From NCBI GenBank assembly GCA_963731035.1, contig CAVSUY010000017.1, positions 124,001 to 188,000 on the forward strand: a DNA stretch of 64,000 bases, given 5' to 3'. The stretch is from JAANXG01 sp963731035. Its GTDB lineage: Bacteria; Pseudomonadota; Gammaproteobacteria; Arenicellales; JAANXG01. Positions 1 through 7,108 of this stretch are shown in pieces. The translations under genes and the position numbers were made by a program. The notes under the pieces are model-generated. The model had not been told where the DNA came from. It saw only the letters and a list, made by a program, of their open reading frames with translations, and did no database searches. The first letter of the stretch is position 1, and every line of letters begins with the position of its first letter.

Positions 1-89
1 CCAGCCGCCAGGCCCGGCAGAGAGTCATCGATATCGTCGGCACGAACATCAAGGCTTTCCTGGACGGTAGTCCCGTCAACCTGGTGTAA
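1..89 (+). CDS. D-2-hydroxyacid dehydrogenase, C-terminal end (partial)
   Basis: Only the last 28 codons are present; the rest lies upstream of the window. The frame starting at base 3 reads through an RVIDIVGTNIKAFLDG helix and ends at TAA (87-89). That helix resembles the C-terminal end of NAD-dependent D-2-hydroxyacid dehydrogenases of the glyoxylate reductase or phosphoglycerate dehydrogenase type. It does not look like RdgB, the more usual neighbour of hemW. hemW starts 5 bases after the stop, so the two are probably cotranscribed. The family call rests on one short helix and is tentative. Confidence 0.5.
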   Translation, partial: SRQARQRVIDIVGTNIKAFLDGSPVNLV

Positions 90-94
90 GGAGC

Positions 95-1267
95 ATGTTC
101 GCCTCGCTGCCGCCCCTGGCCTTGTATATCCATTTGCCGTGGTGCGCGCGCAAGTGTCCTTACTGCGATTTCAACTCGCACGAAATCAAGGAACCGATCC
201 CTGAAACCGAGTACGTCGAGGCGCTGATCGCCGATCTCGAGCAGGACCTGCCCAAGGTCTGGGGGCGTACCTGTCACGCCATGTTTATAGGCGGCGGAAC
301 ACCGAGCCTGTTCTCGCCCGCGTCGCTCGACAGGCTGTTGTCGGCGGTGCGCGCCCGGCTGCCGCTCACCCCGGGCGCGGAGGTTACCCTGGAAGCCAAT
401 CCCGGGAGCAGCGAGGCGGACAAGTTCGCCGGATTCCGTCAGGCCGGCGTCAACCGGCTGTCCATCGGCGTGCAGAGCTTCAACGCCCGGCATCTGGAGG
501 CGATCGGTCGCATCCATGATCCGGATGAAGCCGTGGCGGCGGTGGAGGCGGCGAAGACCGCCGGCTTCGAAAACTTCAACCTGGACATCATGTTCGCGCT
601 GCCCGACCAGTCCGTGGATGAAGCCCTGGACGATGCGCGAGTCGCCGCCGCAAGCGGGTCGACGCACCTGTCTTTCTACCAGCTCACCATAGAGCCGAAC
701 ACGGTATTCTATCGATTGCCGCCGCCTCTGCCGGACGACGGGGCGAGCTGGGAGATGCAGGAGGGAATTCAAACCCTGCTCGCCTCCGGCGGGTACCGGC
801 AGTACGAGGTGTCGGCTTATGCCCGAGACGGCTATCGTTGCAACCACAACCTCAATTACTGGCAGTTTGGAGATTACCTGGGCATCGGCGCGGGTGCCCA
901 CGGCAAGATTACTCTTCACGATCGCATAGAGCGATCCACCAAGGTCCGCAGCCCGCGGACGTATCTCGCGAGATCGGCCAAGGGTGAGCCGATCGCATCG
1001 AGCCGGACCGTGGAAGGCGCCGATGCGGCGTTCGAATTCATGCTCAATGCGTTGCGGCTGAAGGAGCCCGTGCCCCTCGCCATGTTTCAGCAGCGCACCG
1101 GTTGCACCCTGGCGTCCATCCGGGAAGTGGTCACCCGGGCGGAGGATGACGGACTGCTGGAGGTCCGGCGCGGTGCCCTGTCAGCCACCGACAAGGGCTT
1201 CAGATTTCTCAACGAGCTGTTGGAGCGATTCTTGCCTTCGGAAACGGCATCTGCTCGTTCGGGATAG
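95..1267 (+). CDS. hemW: HemW, radical SAM haem chaperone
   Basis: This 390-residue protein belongs to the HemW (formerly HemN-like) family, which binds haem and is thought to deliver it to respiratory enzymes. The N-terminus has the radical SAM cluster motif CARKCPYC (about residues 17-24), followed by GGGTPS (SAM binding) and ANPG. The C-terminal HemN domain includes NYWQFGDYLGIGAGAHG. Length is normal for the family. The family is often misannotated as oxygen-independent coproporphyrinogen oxidase; the closely spaced cysteines and the short N-terminus fit HemW better. The start ATG lies 5 bases after the preceding stop, with GGAG just before it (about 89-92). The stop is TAG, showing that amber is an ordinary terminator here. 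Confidence 0.93.
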   Translation: MFASLPPLALYIHLPWCARKCPYCDFNSHEIKEPIPETEYVEALIADLEQDLPKVWGRTCHAMFIGGGTPSLFSPASLDRLLSAVRARLPLTPGAEVTLEANPGSSEADKFAGFRQAGVNRLSIGVQSFNARHLEAIGRIHDPDEAVAAVEAAKTAGFENFNLDIMFALPDQSVDEALDDARVAAASGSTHLSFYQLTIEPNTVFYRLPPPLPDDGASWEMQEGIQTLLASGGYRQYEVSAYARDGYRCNHNLNYWQFGDYLGIGAGAHGKITLHDRIERSTKVRSPRTYLARSAKGEPIASSRTVEGADAAFEFMLNALRLKEPVPLAMFQQRTGCTLASIREVVTRAEDDGLLEVRRGALSATDKGFRFLNELLERFLPSETASARSG

Positions 1268-1285
1268 CGAACTGGAGCCACGGAA

Positions 1286-1349
1286 TGTAGGAGCGACTTC
1301 AGTCGCGATTCCACGAATGAATAAAACGGGGCTGAAGCCCCTCCTGCAA
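1286..1349. repeat. REP pair (BIME-like) after hemW
   Basis: Two short palindromes lie in the hemW-DUF4126 gap. The first is GTAGGAGCGACTTCAGTCGC (from 1287) and the second, in the opposite sense, is GGGGCTGAAGCCCCTCCTGC (1328-1347). Each forms a hairpin around a TCAG or TGAA loop. The same core occurs at 2666-2690 and 56969-56995. This is the layout of bacterial interspersed mosaic elements built from inverted REP units. Confidence 0.75.
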
Positions 1350-1441
1350 GCCAGGGATAGCCGCCCAATCGGACGTCAGCGGTTGATTTTCGCGGCGGCA
1401 CCTTATATACAGCGTTGAACACCGCTATTTGGGGTACCGCT

Positions 1442-2125
1442 ATGGAAGTCGTTTCCATTATCGCTGCAGCCATGGGCGTCGCCTGGGCAAGCGGTATCAA
1501 CCTCTATGCCGCCATGCTGATGCTGGGCTGGCTGGGCAGTACCGGCCAAATCGACCTCCCGCCGGGTTTGGAAGTCCTGGAGAACCCCGCCGTGATGCTG
1601 GCCGCGGCCTTCATGTATTGCGTCGAGTTCTTCGCCGACAAGGTGCCGGGCGTCGACACGGGCTGGGACGCGATACAAACGTTTATCCGCATCCCGGCCG
1701 GCGCACTGCTGGCGGCCGGCGCCGTATCGCCGCTGGGCCACGAAGCGCAACTGGTGGGATTGATCCTCGGCGGCACCCTGAGCGCCGGTTCGCACCTGAC
1801 AAAGGCCGGCAGCCGGGTTCTGATCAACACCTCGCCGGAGCCGTTCACCAACTGGGTAGCCTCCATTACCGAGGACCTGGTGGTGATCGGCGGCTTGTGG
1901 ACGGCCCTGCACCATCCGGTACTGTTCCTGATCCTGCTGGCGGTGTTCATTGCCCTGGTAATCTGGCTGGCGCCGAAGATATGGCGGGGAGTGAAGAAAG
2001 TCGTCACCAAGATCCGCGGCTGGTTCGGCGGCAAGAACGAACTGGTGGCCGCCGGCGCGAGCCCGGCCGGCGGTTCTCCGCGCGCCTCGACGGAAAAGAG
2101 CCCCGGCGACGCCCGGGACGAGTGA
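1442..2125 (+). CDS. DUF4126 family membrane protein
   Basis: The protein is 227 residues from the ATG at 1442, which has GGGGT at a plausible ribosome-binding distance; a TTG at 1415 would add nine unconvincing residues. It has an N-terminal segment MEVVSIIAAAMGVAWASGIN, several glycine and alanine-rich hydrophobic stretches, the conserved EFFADKVPGVDTGWD loop and a basic C-terminal tail (KIWRGVKKVVTKIRGWF) followed by a low-complexity end. These features match the uncharacterised DUF4126 family. The biochemical function is unknown. The hemJ reading frame begins at a GTG that overlaps this gene's TGA by four bases, so the two are probably translated together. Confidence 0.8.
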   Translation: MEVVSIIAAAMGVAWASGINLYAAMLMLGWLGSTGQIDLPPGLEVLENPAVMLAAAFMYCVEFFADKVPGVDTGWDAIQTFIRIPAGALLAAGAVSPLGHEAQLVGLILGGTLSAGSHLTKAGSRVLINTSPEPFTNWVASITEDLVVIGGLWTALHHPVLFLILLAVFIALVIWLAPKIWRGVKKVVTKIRGWFGGKNELVAAGASPAGGSPRASTEKSPGDARDE

Positions 2126-2549
2126 GCGCTGACGTGCTCTGGGTCAAAGCATTCCATATCATATTCATGGTGACCTGGTTCGCCGGCGTGTTCTACCTAC
2201 CGCGCCTGTTCGTCTATCACGCCATGAGTACGGATGCCATCAGCATCGAACGCTTCAAGATCATGGAGCGCAAGCTGTTTGTACGGCATCATGACGCCAG
2301 GCGCGGCGCTCACCGTAATCACCGGCCTGTGGCTCTGGTTGGGATACGGGATCTCGGGCGGCTGGCTGCACGCCAAGCTGTTCCTGGTGGCATCCTGATC
2401 GCCTACCACGTCTGGTGCGCCCGGCTGACCGCGGATTTCAAGCACGACAGAAATCGAGAAATCCCACGTGTGGTATCGATGGTTCAACGAGGTTCCCGGT
2501 GCTGTTACTGATCGGGATCGTGGTGCTGGTGGTGGGGAAGCCTTTTTGA
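2122..2549 (+). pseudogene. hemJ: hemJ (protoporphyrinogen oxidase HemJ), frame broken four times
   Basis: Conceptual repair gives a full-length HemJ/CopD-like membrane protein: VLWVKAFHIIFMVTWFAG, then LPRLFVYHAMSTD, then GLWLWLGYGISGGWLHAKL, then HVWYRWFNEVP and a final hydrophobic helix ending KPF at TGA 2547-2549. HemJ oxidises protoporphyrinogen IX in haem synthesis. Frame changes are needed near 2281 (one extra base), 2391 (one missing), 2460 (one extra) and 2497 (one extra). All sit beside short base runs, and the encoded segments between them are highly conserved with no stop codons. That suggests sequencing error or very recent loss, not old decay. The GTG at 2122 overlaps the upstream stop; GTG 2134 is an alternative start. 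Confidence 0.85.
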
Positions 2550-2558
2550 GCGCCAGGG

Positions 2559-2637
2559 ATCGCGGCTGCACTGGGATCGTTCCGGACGATCCCGGCATTT
2601 CCTCCCTCCGTGGAGGTCCAAGCCGCTCCTACAATCC
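2559..2637. repeat. Long REP element, copy 1 (upstream of trmL)
   Basis: This 79-base segment matches 3219-3297 at a constant offset of 660 with only a handful of differences. It starts ATCGCGGCTGCA and ends AGCCGCTCCTACAATCC, so its outer ends are the two halves of the short REP core. Inside are two further hairpins: GGGATCGT with ACGATCCC, and CCTCC with GGAGG. The two copies flank trmL. Confidence 0.85.
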
Positions 2638-2665
2638 AAGGTTGCGTATTGTGCTGAACCTCGGA

Positions 2666-2690
2666 TTGTAGGAGCGGCTTCAGCCGCGAT
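2666..2690. repeat. Short REP palindrome
   Basis: The core AGGAGCGGCTTCAGCCGCGA forms a stem GCGGCT/AGCCGC around TC. It sits between long REP copy 1 and trmL and matches the cores at 1287 and 56971. Confidence 0.8.
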
Positions 2691-2718
2691 TGAACCCCTG
2701 ACACACCGCGGCCTCTTC

Positions 2719-3189
2719 ATGTTTCACGTCATTCTCTACCAACCCGAAATCCCGCCCAACACCGGCAACGTCATCCGCCTTTGTGCCAACACCGGCGCCC
2801 AACTGCACCTGATCGAGCCGCTGGGCTTCGATCCTGATGACCGGCAGTTGCGGCGCGCCGGCCTGGACTACGGCGACTGGTCGCGGGTGCGCCGATATCC
2901 GGACCTGGCTTTCTGCCTGGGAGAGCTGGGACTGCAACGTGTGTACATGCTGTCTACACACCACGTCCGACTTTACAGCGATGTGACCTATCAGGCAGGA
3001 GACGGCTTCGTGTTCGGACCGGAAACCCGGGGCCTGCCGGTCGACGTCCGCGAGAGCGTGCCTCAGGACCAGCGCATCACATTGCCGATGCAGCCCAACA
3101 ACCGCAGTCTGAACCTCGCTAACTCGGTCGCGGTGGTGGTTTACGAGGCCTGGCGGCAGCTCGGCTTCGTCGGGAACGATCCCGCTTGA
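2719..3189 (+). CDS. trmL: TrmL, tRNA (cytidine/uridine 34-2'-O)-methyltransferase
   Basis: This 156-residue protein is a SPOUT-class methyltransferase that methylates the ribose of the wobble base in tRNA-Leu isoacceptors. The N-terminal YQPEIPPNTGNVIRLCANTG is the family signature. The C-terminal knot that binds SAM is visible as FGPETRGLP, then LPMQPNNRSLNLANSVAVV. Length and motif order are those of the stand-alone TrmL subfamily. The stop is TGA, and the gene lies between two copies of a 79-base REP element. Confidence 0.95.
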   Translation: MFHVILYQPEIPPNTGNVIRLCANTGAQLHLIEPLGFDPDDRQLRRAGLDYGDWSRVRRYPDLAFCLGELGLQRVYMLSTHHVRLYSDVTYQAGDGFVFGPETRGLPVDVRESVPQDQRITLPMQPNNRSLNLANSVAVVVYEAWRQLGFVGNDPA

Positions 3190-3218
3190 GTCGCGAAGAC
3201 ATCGTCGGCAGCCGGCCA

Positions 3219-3297
3219 ATCGCGGCTGCACCGGGATCGTTCCGGACGATCCCAGCATTTCCTCCCTCCGTGTAGGTCCAAGCCGCTCCTGCAATCC
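3219..3297. repeat. Long REP element, copy 2 (downstream of trmL)
   Basis: This copy pairs with 2559-2637 and has the same orientation, ends and internal hairpins. It lies between trmL and the convergent gpsA, where it could also act as a transcription terminator or mRNA stabiliser. The pair forms direct repeats about 580 bases apart with trmL between them, a possible substrate for deletion by homologous recombination. Confidence 0.85.
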
Positions 3298-3328
3298 GTG
3301 ATTCGATACCTTGGGAGGCCTGTCGGCC

Positions 3329-4339
3329 CTACTCCGACTTCGGCTCGCGGTTGAGCAGGGTCTCGACAGCGCTGGCGGGTGCCAGTCCGTCGTACACCAC
3401 GCGATAGACCTGCTCGGTGATGGGCATGTCGACATCCAGGCGTCGGGCCATGGCGTACAGCTCGTGGACCGTCTTGACGCCTTCCACTTCCTGGCCGATC
3501 TCCAGGAGCACCTCATCGAGCGACTTACCCTGCCCGATGCCGATGCCGGCCCGACGGTTGCGCGACTGGTCGTCGGTGCAGGTGAGGATGAGGTCGCCGA
3601 CGCCGGTCAGGCCCATGAAGGTTTCCGGCCGGCCGCCGAGCGCCACGCCGAGCCGGGTCATCTCGGCCAGCCCGCGTGTGATCAACGCGGCGCGGGCATT
3701 GGCGCCGAACCCCAGTCCGTCGCTGATGCCGGCCGCCACAGCCATGACGTTCTTGATGGCGCCGCCCAACTGCACCCCGGCGAGATCGTCGTTGGTGTAT
3801 ACGCGAACGTAATCGCACCGCAGCCATGTGGATACCGTTTCCGCCGCGCCGGGTGTATCCGCGGCGACGGTAAGCGCCGTGGGCAATCCACGGGCGACCT
3901 CGCCGGCAAAGCTCGGTCCGGAGACGACTGTACGAACCGCGTCCGGCTGCAGTTCCGATACCACCTCGCTCAACAGCACGGACCGCTCGGGGTCGAAGCC
4001 CTTGGTGCCCCACGCAAGCAGGGGCTTCGTTCCGGCCACCAGCGGCGCGACTCGCTCGATGGTGGCACGAAAGGCGTGGCTGGGGACCACCACCAACAGG
4101 CCCGAGGCGCCGTCCGCGGCCTTGGCCAGGTCGCTGTAGACATCCAGCGTTTCAGGGAAGCCGATGCCGGGCAGGTAGCGGGAGTTCTCCCTGCGGTCCA
4201 GCATGCTTTCGACGTGATCGGGTTTGATGTCCCACAGGCGCACCGCGAAGCCGTTGCCTGCGATCAGCATGGCCAGCGCGGTGCCCCACGAGCCCGCGCC
4301 CAGCACCGCTACGGGTCGTGGGTCCGGTGCGTCGCTCAC
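3329..4339 (-). CDS. gpsA: GpsA, NAD(P)-dependent glycerol-3-phosphate dehydrogenase
   Basis: GpsA reduces dihydroxyacetone phosphate to sn-glycerol 3-phosphate for phospholipid synthesis. The 336-residue protein starts at GTG 4339 (VSDAPDP) and shows the Rossmann motif VLGAGSWGTALA, the NSRYLPG loop, the central ATKGFDPE-like segment (AWGTKGFDPE), GPSFAGEVARGLPTA and the catalytic helix AIKNVMAVAAGISDGLGFG, ending with the GVGDLILTCTDDQSRNR region. Upstream reading frame before the GTG has no homology. secB lies immediately upstream on the same strand with a gap of 16 bases, so secB-gpsA is likely an operon. The stop is TAG. Confidence 0.95.
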   Translation of the reverse strand: MSDAPDPRPVAVLGAGSWGTALAMLIAGNGFAVRLWDIKPDHVESMLDRRENSRYLPGIGFPETLDVYSDLAKAADGASGLLVVVPSHAFRATIERVAPLVAGTKPLLAWGTKGFDPERSVLLSEVVSELQPDAVRTVVSGPSFAGEVARGLPTALTVAADTPGAAETVSTWLRCDYVRVYTNDDLAGVQLGGAIKNVMAVAAGISDGLGFGANARAALITRGLAEMTRLGVALGGRPETFMGLTGVGDLILTCTDDQSRNRRAGIGIGQGKSLDEVLLEIGQEVEGVKTVHELYAMARRLDVDMPITEQVYRVVYDGLAPASAVETLLNREPKSE

Positions 4340-4355
4340 GGGGCGGCCCGGTCGG

Positions 4356-4874
4356 CTAGGAGGACGTGCGGTCGGCTTTCGCTTCGGCCGCCGCGGGCCC
4401 GTCGTCAGCCGCGGTGGTTTGGTCGCTCTGGCTGTCTGCCGCCTCGTTTCTGGCCCGCTGTAGATAAAGAGACTGGAAGTTGACCGGCGACAACAACAAC
4501 TGCGGGAATCCACCCCGGACGATGAGCTCGTTGATCGCCTCGCGGGCGAAAGGAAAGAGCATGTTGGGGCAGGTGACTTCCAGCGCCGCACCAAGCGCTT
4601 CGTTCCGGCTGATCCCGGAGATCTCGTAGACGCCGGCCTGGTGGACCTCGGCGAGGAAAGCATCCTTCTCGTGCAGCTTGCCGTTGACCGTCACCACCAG
4701 GATGGATTCGAACATGTTATCTCCAAGGTCGTCGTGGCCGATATTGAGCTGCACGTCGATGGTGGGAGTGGCATCCGGGTTCTTGAAGATATTGGGGGCC
4801 ATGGGCGACTCGAACGACATGTCCTTGATGTACACCTTTCTCAGCTCGAATACTTGTTTCGTCTCTTCAGCCAT
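4356..4874 (-). CDS. secB: SecB, protein-export chaperone
   Basis: SecB is a tetrameric chaperone that keeps secretory precursors unfolded and hands them to SecA. The 172-residue protein begins at ATG 4874 (MAEETKQVFELRKVYIKD); a GTG nine bases upstream adds only MCV. Conserved family features are the SFESPMAPNIF segment, the VTVNGKLHEKDAFLAEVHQAG strand and CPNMLFPFAREAINELIVRGGFP. The C-terminal tail after about residue 145 is a long acidic and alanine-rich extension, which is typical of variable SecB tails. It precedes gpsA on the same strand. Confidence 0.95.
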   Translation of the reverse strand: MAEETKQVFELRKVYIKDMSFESPMAPNIFKNPDATPTIDVQLNIGHDDLGDNMFESILVVTVNGKLHEKDAFLAEVHQAGVYEISGISRNEALGAALEVTCPNMLFPFAREAINELIVRGGFPQLLLSPVNFQSLYLQRARNEAADSQSDQTTAADDGPAAAEAKADRTSS

Positions 4875-4923
4875 CACGCACACCCGCCTTGAGTCTGGTT
4901 GCTTCGATTGTCGTTTCGAGCTT

Positions 4924-5340
4924 TCACCCGCTTTTCACCGGCAGATTCTCCTTCTGCCACGCGGCCATCCCGCCGCTCAGTACAAAGACCTTCTCGAAGC
5001 CGCTCCGGATCAGCTGCTTGGCTGCCGCATGCGCTTTGTTGCCGGTCCGGCACACGACGATCACGTTCTTCTTCTTATGCTTCTCGAGGGACTTCTGATC
5101 CTGCGACAGAGACTTTGCGGGCAGGTTGATTGCCTCGGGAATGTGGGTCTTCTTGTATTCCGCCGCATCGCTGACGTCCAGGATGACGTACTTCTCCCGC
5201 GTCAGCCGCGGCATCTCCAGCACGGATACGGATTTGACCCCCGACGCCTGCTGCATGAGGGGGTCGGCGACCAGCAGCCCCAGGACCACCACCAGGGCGA
5301 CGAACAGGTACCAGTTTTGAACTACGAAGTCGTGAAGCAT
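4924..5340 (-). CDS. Membrane-anchored rhodanese-domain protein
   Basis: The 138-residue protein starts at ATG 5340 (MLHDFVVQNWYLF), has one N-terminal transmembrane helix (WYLFVALVVVLGLLVADPL) and then a single rhodanese domain. The presumed sulfur-carrying cysteine is in VVCRTGNKAHAAA. The topology and position beside secB resemble the YibN-like family. An upstream in-frame ATG at 5379 adds a GPQ-rich stretch without homology. The active-site loop CRTGNK has the length of a single-domain sulfurtransferase. An ArsR regulator with persulfide-sensor cysteines lies directly upstream, suggesting a role in reactive-sulfur handling. Confidence 0.85.
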   Translation of the reverse strand: MLHDFVVQNWYLFVALVVVLGLLVADPLMQQASGVKSVSVLEMPRLTREKYVILDVSDAAEYKKTHIPEAINLPAKSLSQDQKSLEKHKKKNVIVVCRTGNKAHAAAKQLIRSGFEKVFVLSGGMAAWQKENLPVKSG

Positions 5341-5449
5341 ATCTTGCGGCCCTGTCTTGCGGCCCTGTTTTGCAGCCAATTCGTGGGCGCGTGAGAGTAC
5401 CGGTAATCGCGATGTGGAACAAGCCGCGCCGCCGGCCCATCCCGCCGGG

Positions 5450-5806
5450 TCAGGGGCGGGCGCAGAAAGCGCTACGCAGCGACGTCATGAGTCTTAGAAT
5501 GTTGGGATCGCGTATGCGATAGTAAACCTTGTTTGCATCCTTGCGACACTCGAGGATTCCCTTGTCACGTAGAATGGACAGGTGCTGCGAGATATTGCTC
5601 TGGGACGTACCGACCCTGTCGACCAGCTCCTGCACGCCGATTTCCTCGGCCCGGCCCAGGATGCACAGGATCTTGAGCCGCAGGGGATGAGCCATTGCCT
5701 TCAGGGACTTCGATGCCTGGTCAATATCCGCGTCGCTTGTCAGGAACGTTTCGACAAAATCAACGCCTGCCCGAGCGGTGGTCGGGCTCGATTGAGTTTC
5801 AGACAA
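5450..5806 (-). CDS. ArsR-family regulator with BigR/SqrR-like cysteine pair
   Basis: This is a 118-residue winged-helix ArsR protein. The recognition region is VGTSQSNISQHLSILRDKG and the wing is CRKDANKVYYRI. It lacks the clustered metal-binding ELCVCDL-type motif of ArsR/SmtB metal sensors. It has Cys48 (LKILCILG) in helix 2 and Cys115 (RSAFCARP) near the C-terminus, at the positions and roughly the spacing of the disulfide or persulfide-forming pair in BigR and SqrR. Cys87 is extra. The start is probably TTG 5806, with GGAG ten bases upstream; no ATG gives a full DNA-binding domain. It sits between the rhodanese gene and the divergent envC. Confidence 0.85.
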   Translation of the reverse strand: MSETQSSPTTARAGVDFVETFLTSDADIDQASKSLKAMAHPLRLKILCILGRAEEIGVQELVDRVGTSQSNISQHLSILRDKGILECRKDANKVYYRIRDPNILRLMTSLRSAFCARP

Positions 5807-5820
5807 CTTAATACGGCTCC

Positions 5821-5844
5821 ATTAGCTTTTCGTAATAGACTAAT
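5821..5844. promoter_or_regulatory. Inverted repeat between arsR-like gene and envC
   Basis: ATTAG (5821-5825) and CTAAT (5840-5844) form a perfect five-base dyad separated by 14 bases in the AT-rich divergent intergenic region. TAATATATA (5841-5849) could serve as a -10-like element. The position suits an operator for the adjacent ArsR-family regulator. Assignment is by position and symmetry only. Confidence 0.4.
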
Positions 5845-5853
5845 ATATACAAG

Positions 5854-7035
5854 GTGCGCGGCGCATTACAACACTTTCTACAGGGGATTTTTGGCTGCTG
5901 CGGGCTCGCAATGATCGCCATGTGCCTCCTGGGCGCGGCCGGGGCGGCCGGTAGCGCAGACGTATCGCAGACCCAGGAGAAGCTGGACAAGCTGCGTGCC
6001 AGGATGCAGGAAGTGCAGGTCCGGTTGGAGCACGAGCAGGGCCAGCGCAGCGAGGCGGAAAAGCGAATCGAAGCACTGGACCGCGAGGTCTCCGCAATGG
6101 CGGCGAAGATCCACGGAAACCAGCAACAACAGGCCGCGACGCGCAAGGAGATCGAGCGCCTGGACCACAAGGCGCAGGACCTGCGCGAGCGACTGGCCGC
6201 ACAGAAGGACCGGGTGGCGCGTCTTGCATACTCCACCTATGTCATGGGGCGGCAGAGCAGGCTGAAGCTGTTCCTGAATCAACAGGACCCGGCGGTGATC
6301 AACCGTATGCTCGGCTATCACGATTACATCGTGGCGGCCCGGGCCCGTACTGTCGACCAGATCAACGACTGGGCTTCACAGGTCGCGGCCTTGTCCCGGG
6401 AGCAGCAATCCAGGCAAGACGATCTTCGGGCGCTGGAAATGGAGTATCAGTCGGGGCAAAATGCCCTGGAAAATCGGCGCGAGGAGCGGAAAACCGCGCT
6501 GGCTGCCGTCAAGTCCCGAATTACGTCGTCCACGGATGAACTTTCGCGCCTCAAAGCAAACGAAAGTCATCTGGAGCAGGTGCTCGAGGCGCTGAAGAAG
6601 TACCTCGCCGAGCAGCAGTCGCGCCGGGTGGTCGAGGGCGCGTTTCGCAGCATGAAGGGCAAGCTGCGGTTCCCCGTGGCCGGACCCATCGTCGCGCACT
6701 TCGGAGACCAGCGCAGCACCGGGGTGCGCTGGGACGGCATCATGTTCCGGCCCCGGGACGGCGCCGAGGTTCGGGCGATATTCGATGGGCGCGTGGTCTA
6801 CGCCGACTGGCTGCGGGGATTTGGGTTATTATTGATCATCGACCACGGTGATGGATTCATGAGCCTGTACAGCCACAACGACTCGCTCTACAAGCAGGTA
6901 GGCGACTGGGTAGGCGCCGGGGAGGTCATCGCGACGGTCGGAACGAGCGGCGGCCTGGACAAGCCCGGCCTGTATTTCGAGATACGACATGACGGCGAGC
7001 CGCAAAACCCGCTTTCCTGGTGTCAAAGGGCTTAG
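5854..7035 (+). CDS. envC: EnvC-like murein hydrolase activator
   Basis: EnvC-type proteins stay in the periplasm and activate amidases at the division site. The 393-residue protein begins at GTG 5854: this start supplies an arginine followed by a hydrophobic stretch ending AAGAAGSA, a plausible signal peptide, whereas ATG 5911 would lack any positive charge. Residues from about 35 to 250 form a long heptad-rich coiled coil. The C-terminal LytM/M23 domain retains the fold motifs IDHGDGFMSLYSHND and VGTSGG but reads GLYFEIR where active enzymes have HLHFE. The zinc site is therefore degenerate, as expected for an activator. ctpA follows on the same strand, a common gene pair. Confidence 0.9.
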   Translation: MRGALQHFLQGIFGCCGLAMIAMCLLGAAGAAGSADVSQTQEKLDKLRARMQEVQVRLEHEQGQRSEAEKRIEALDREVSAMAAKIHGNQQQQAATRKEIERLDHKAQDLRERLAAQKDRVARLAYSTYVMGRQSRLKLFLNQQDPAVINRMLGYHDYIVAARARTVDQINDWASQVAALSREQQSRQDDLRALEMEYQSGQNALENRREERKTALAAVKSRITSSTDELSRLKANESHLEQVLEALKKYLAEQQSRRVVEGAFRSMKGKLRFPVAGPIVAHFGDQRSTGVRWDGIMFRPRDGAEVRAIFDGRVVYADWLRGFGLLLIIDHGDGFMSLYSHNDSLYKQVGDWVGAGEVIATVGTSGGLDKPGLYFEIRHDGEPQNPLSWCQRA

Positions 7036-7108
7036 CAGATTGTTGAAGGGGGACCGGACGCCCCTTTCGATACCAAGACAAACACATTTTTTTGCGAGTT
7101 ACTGTTTT

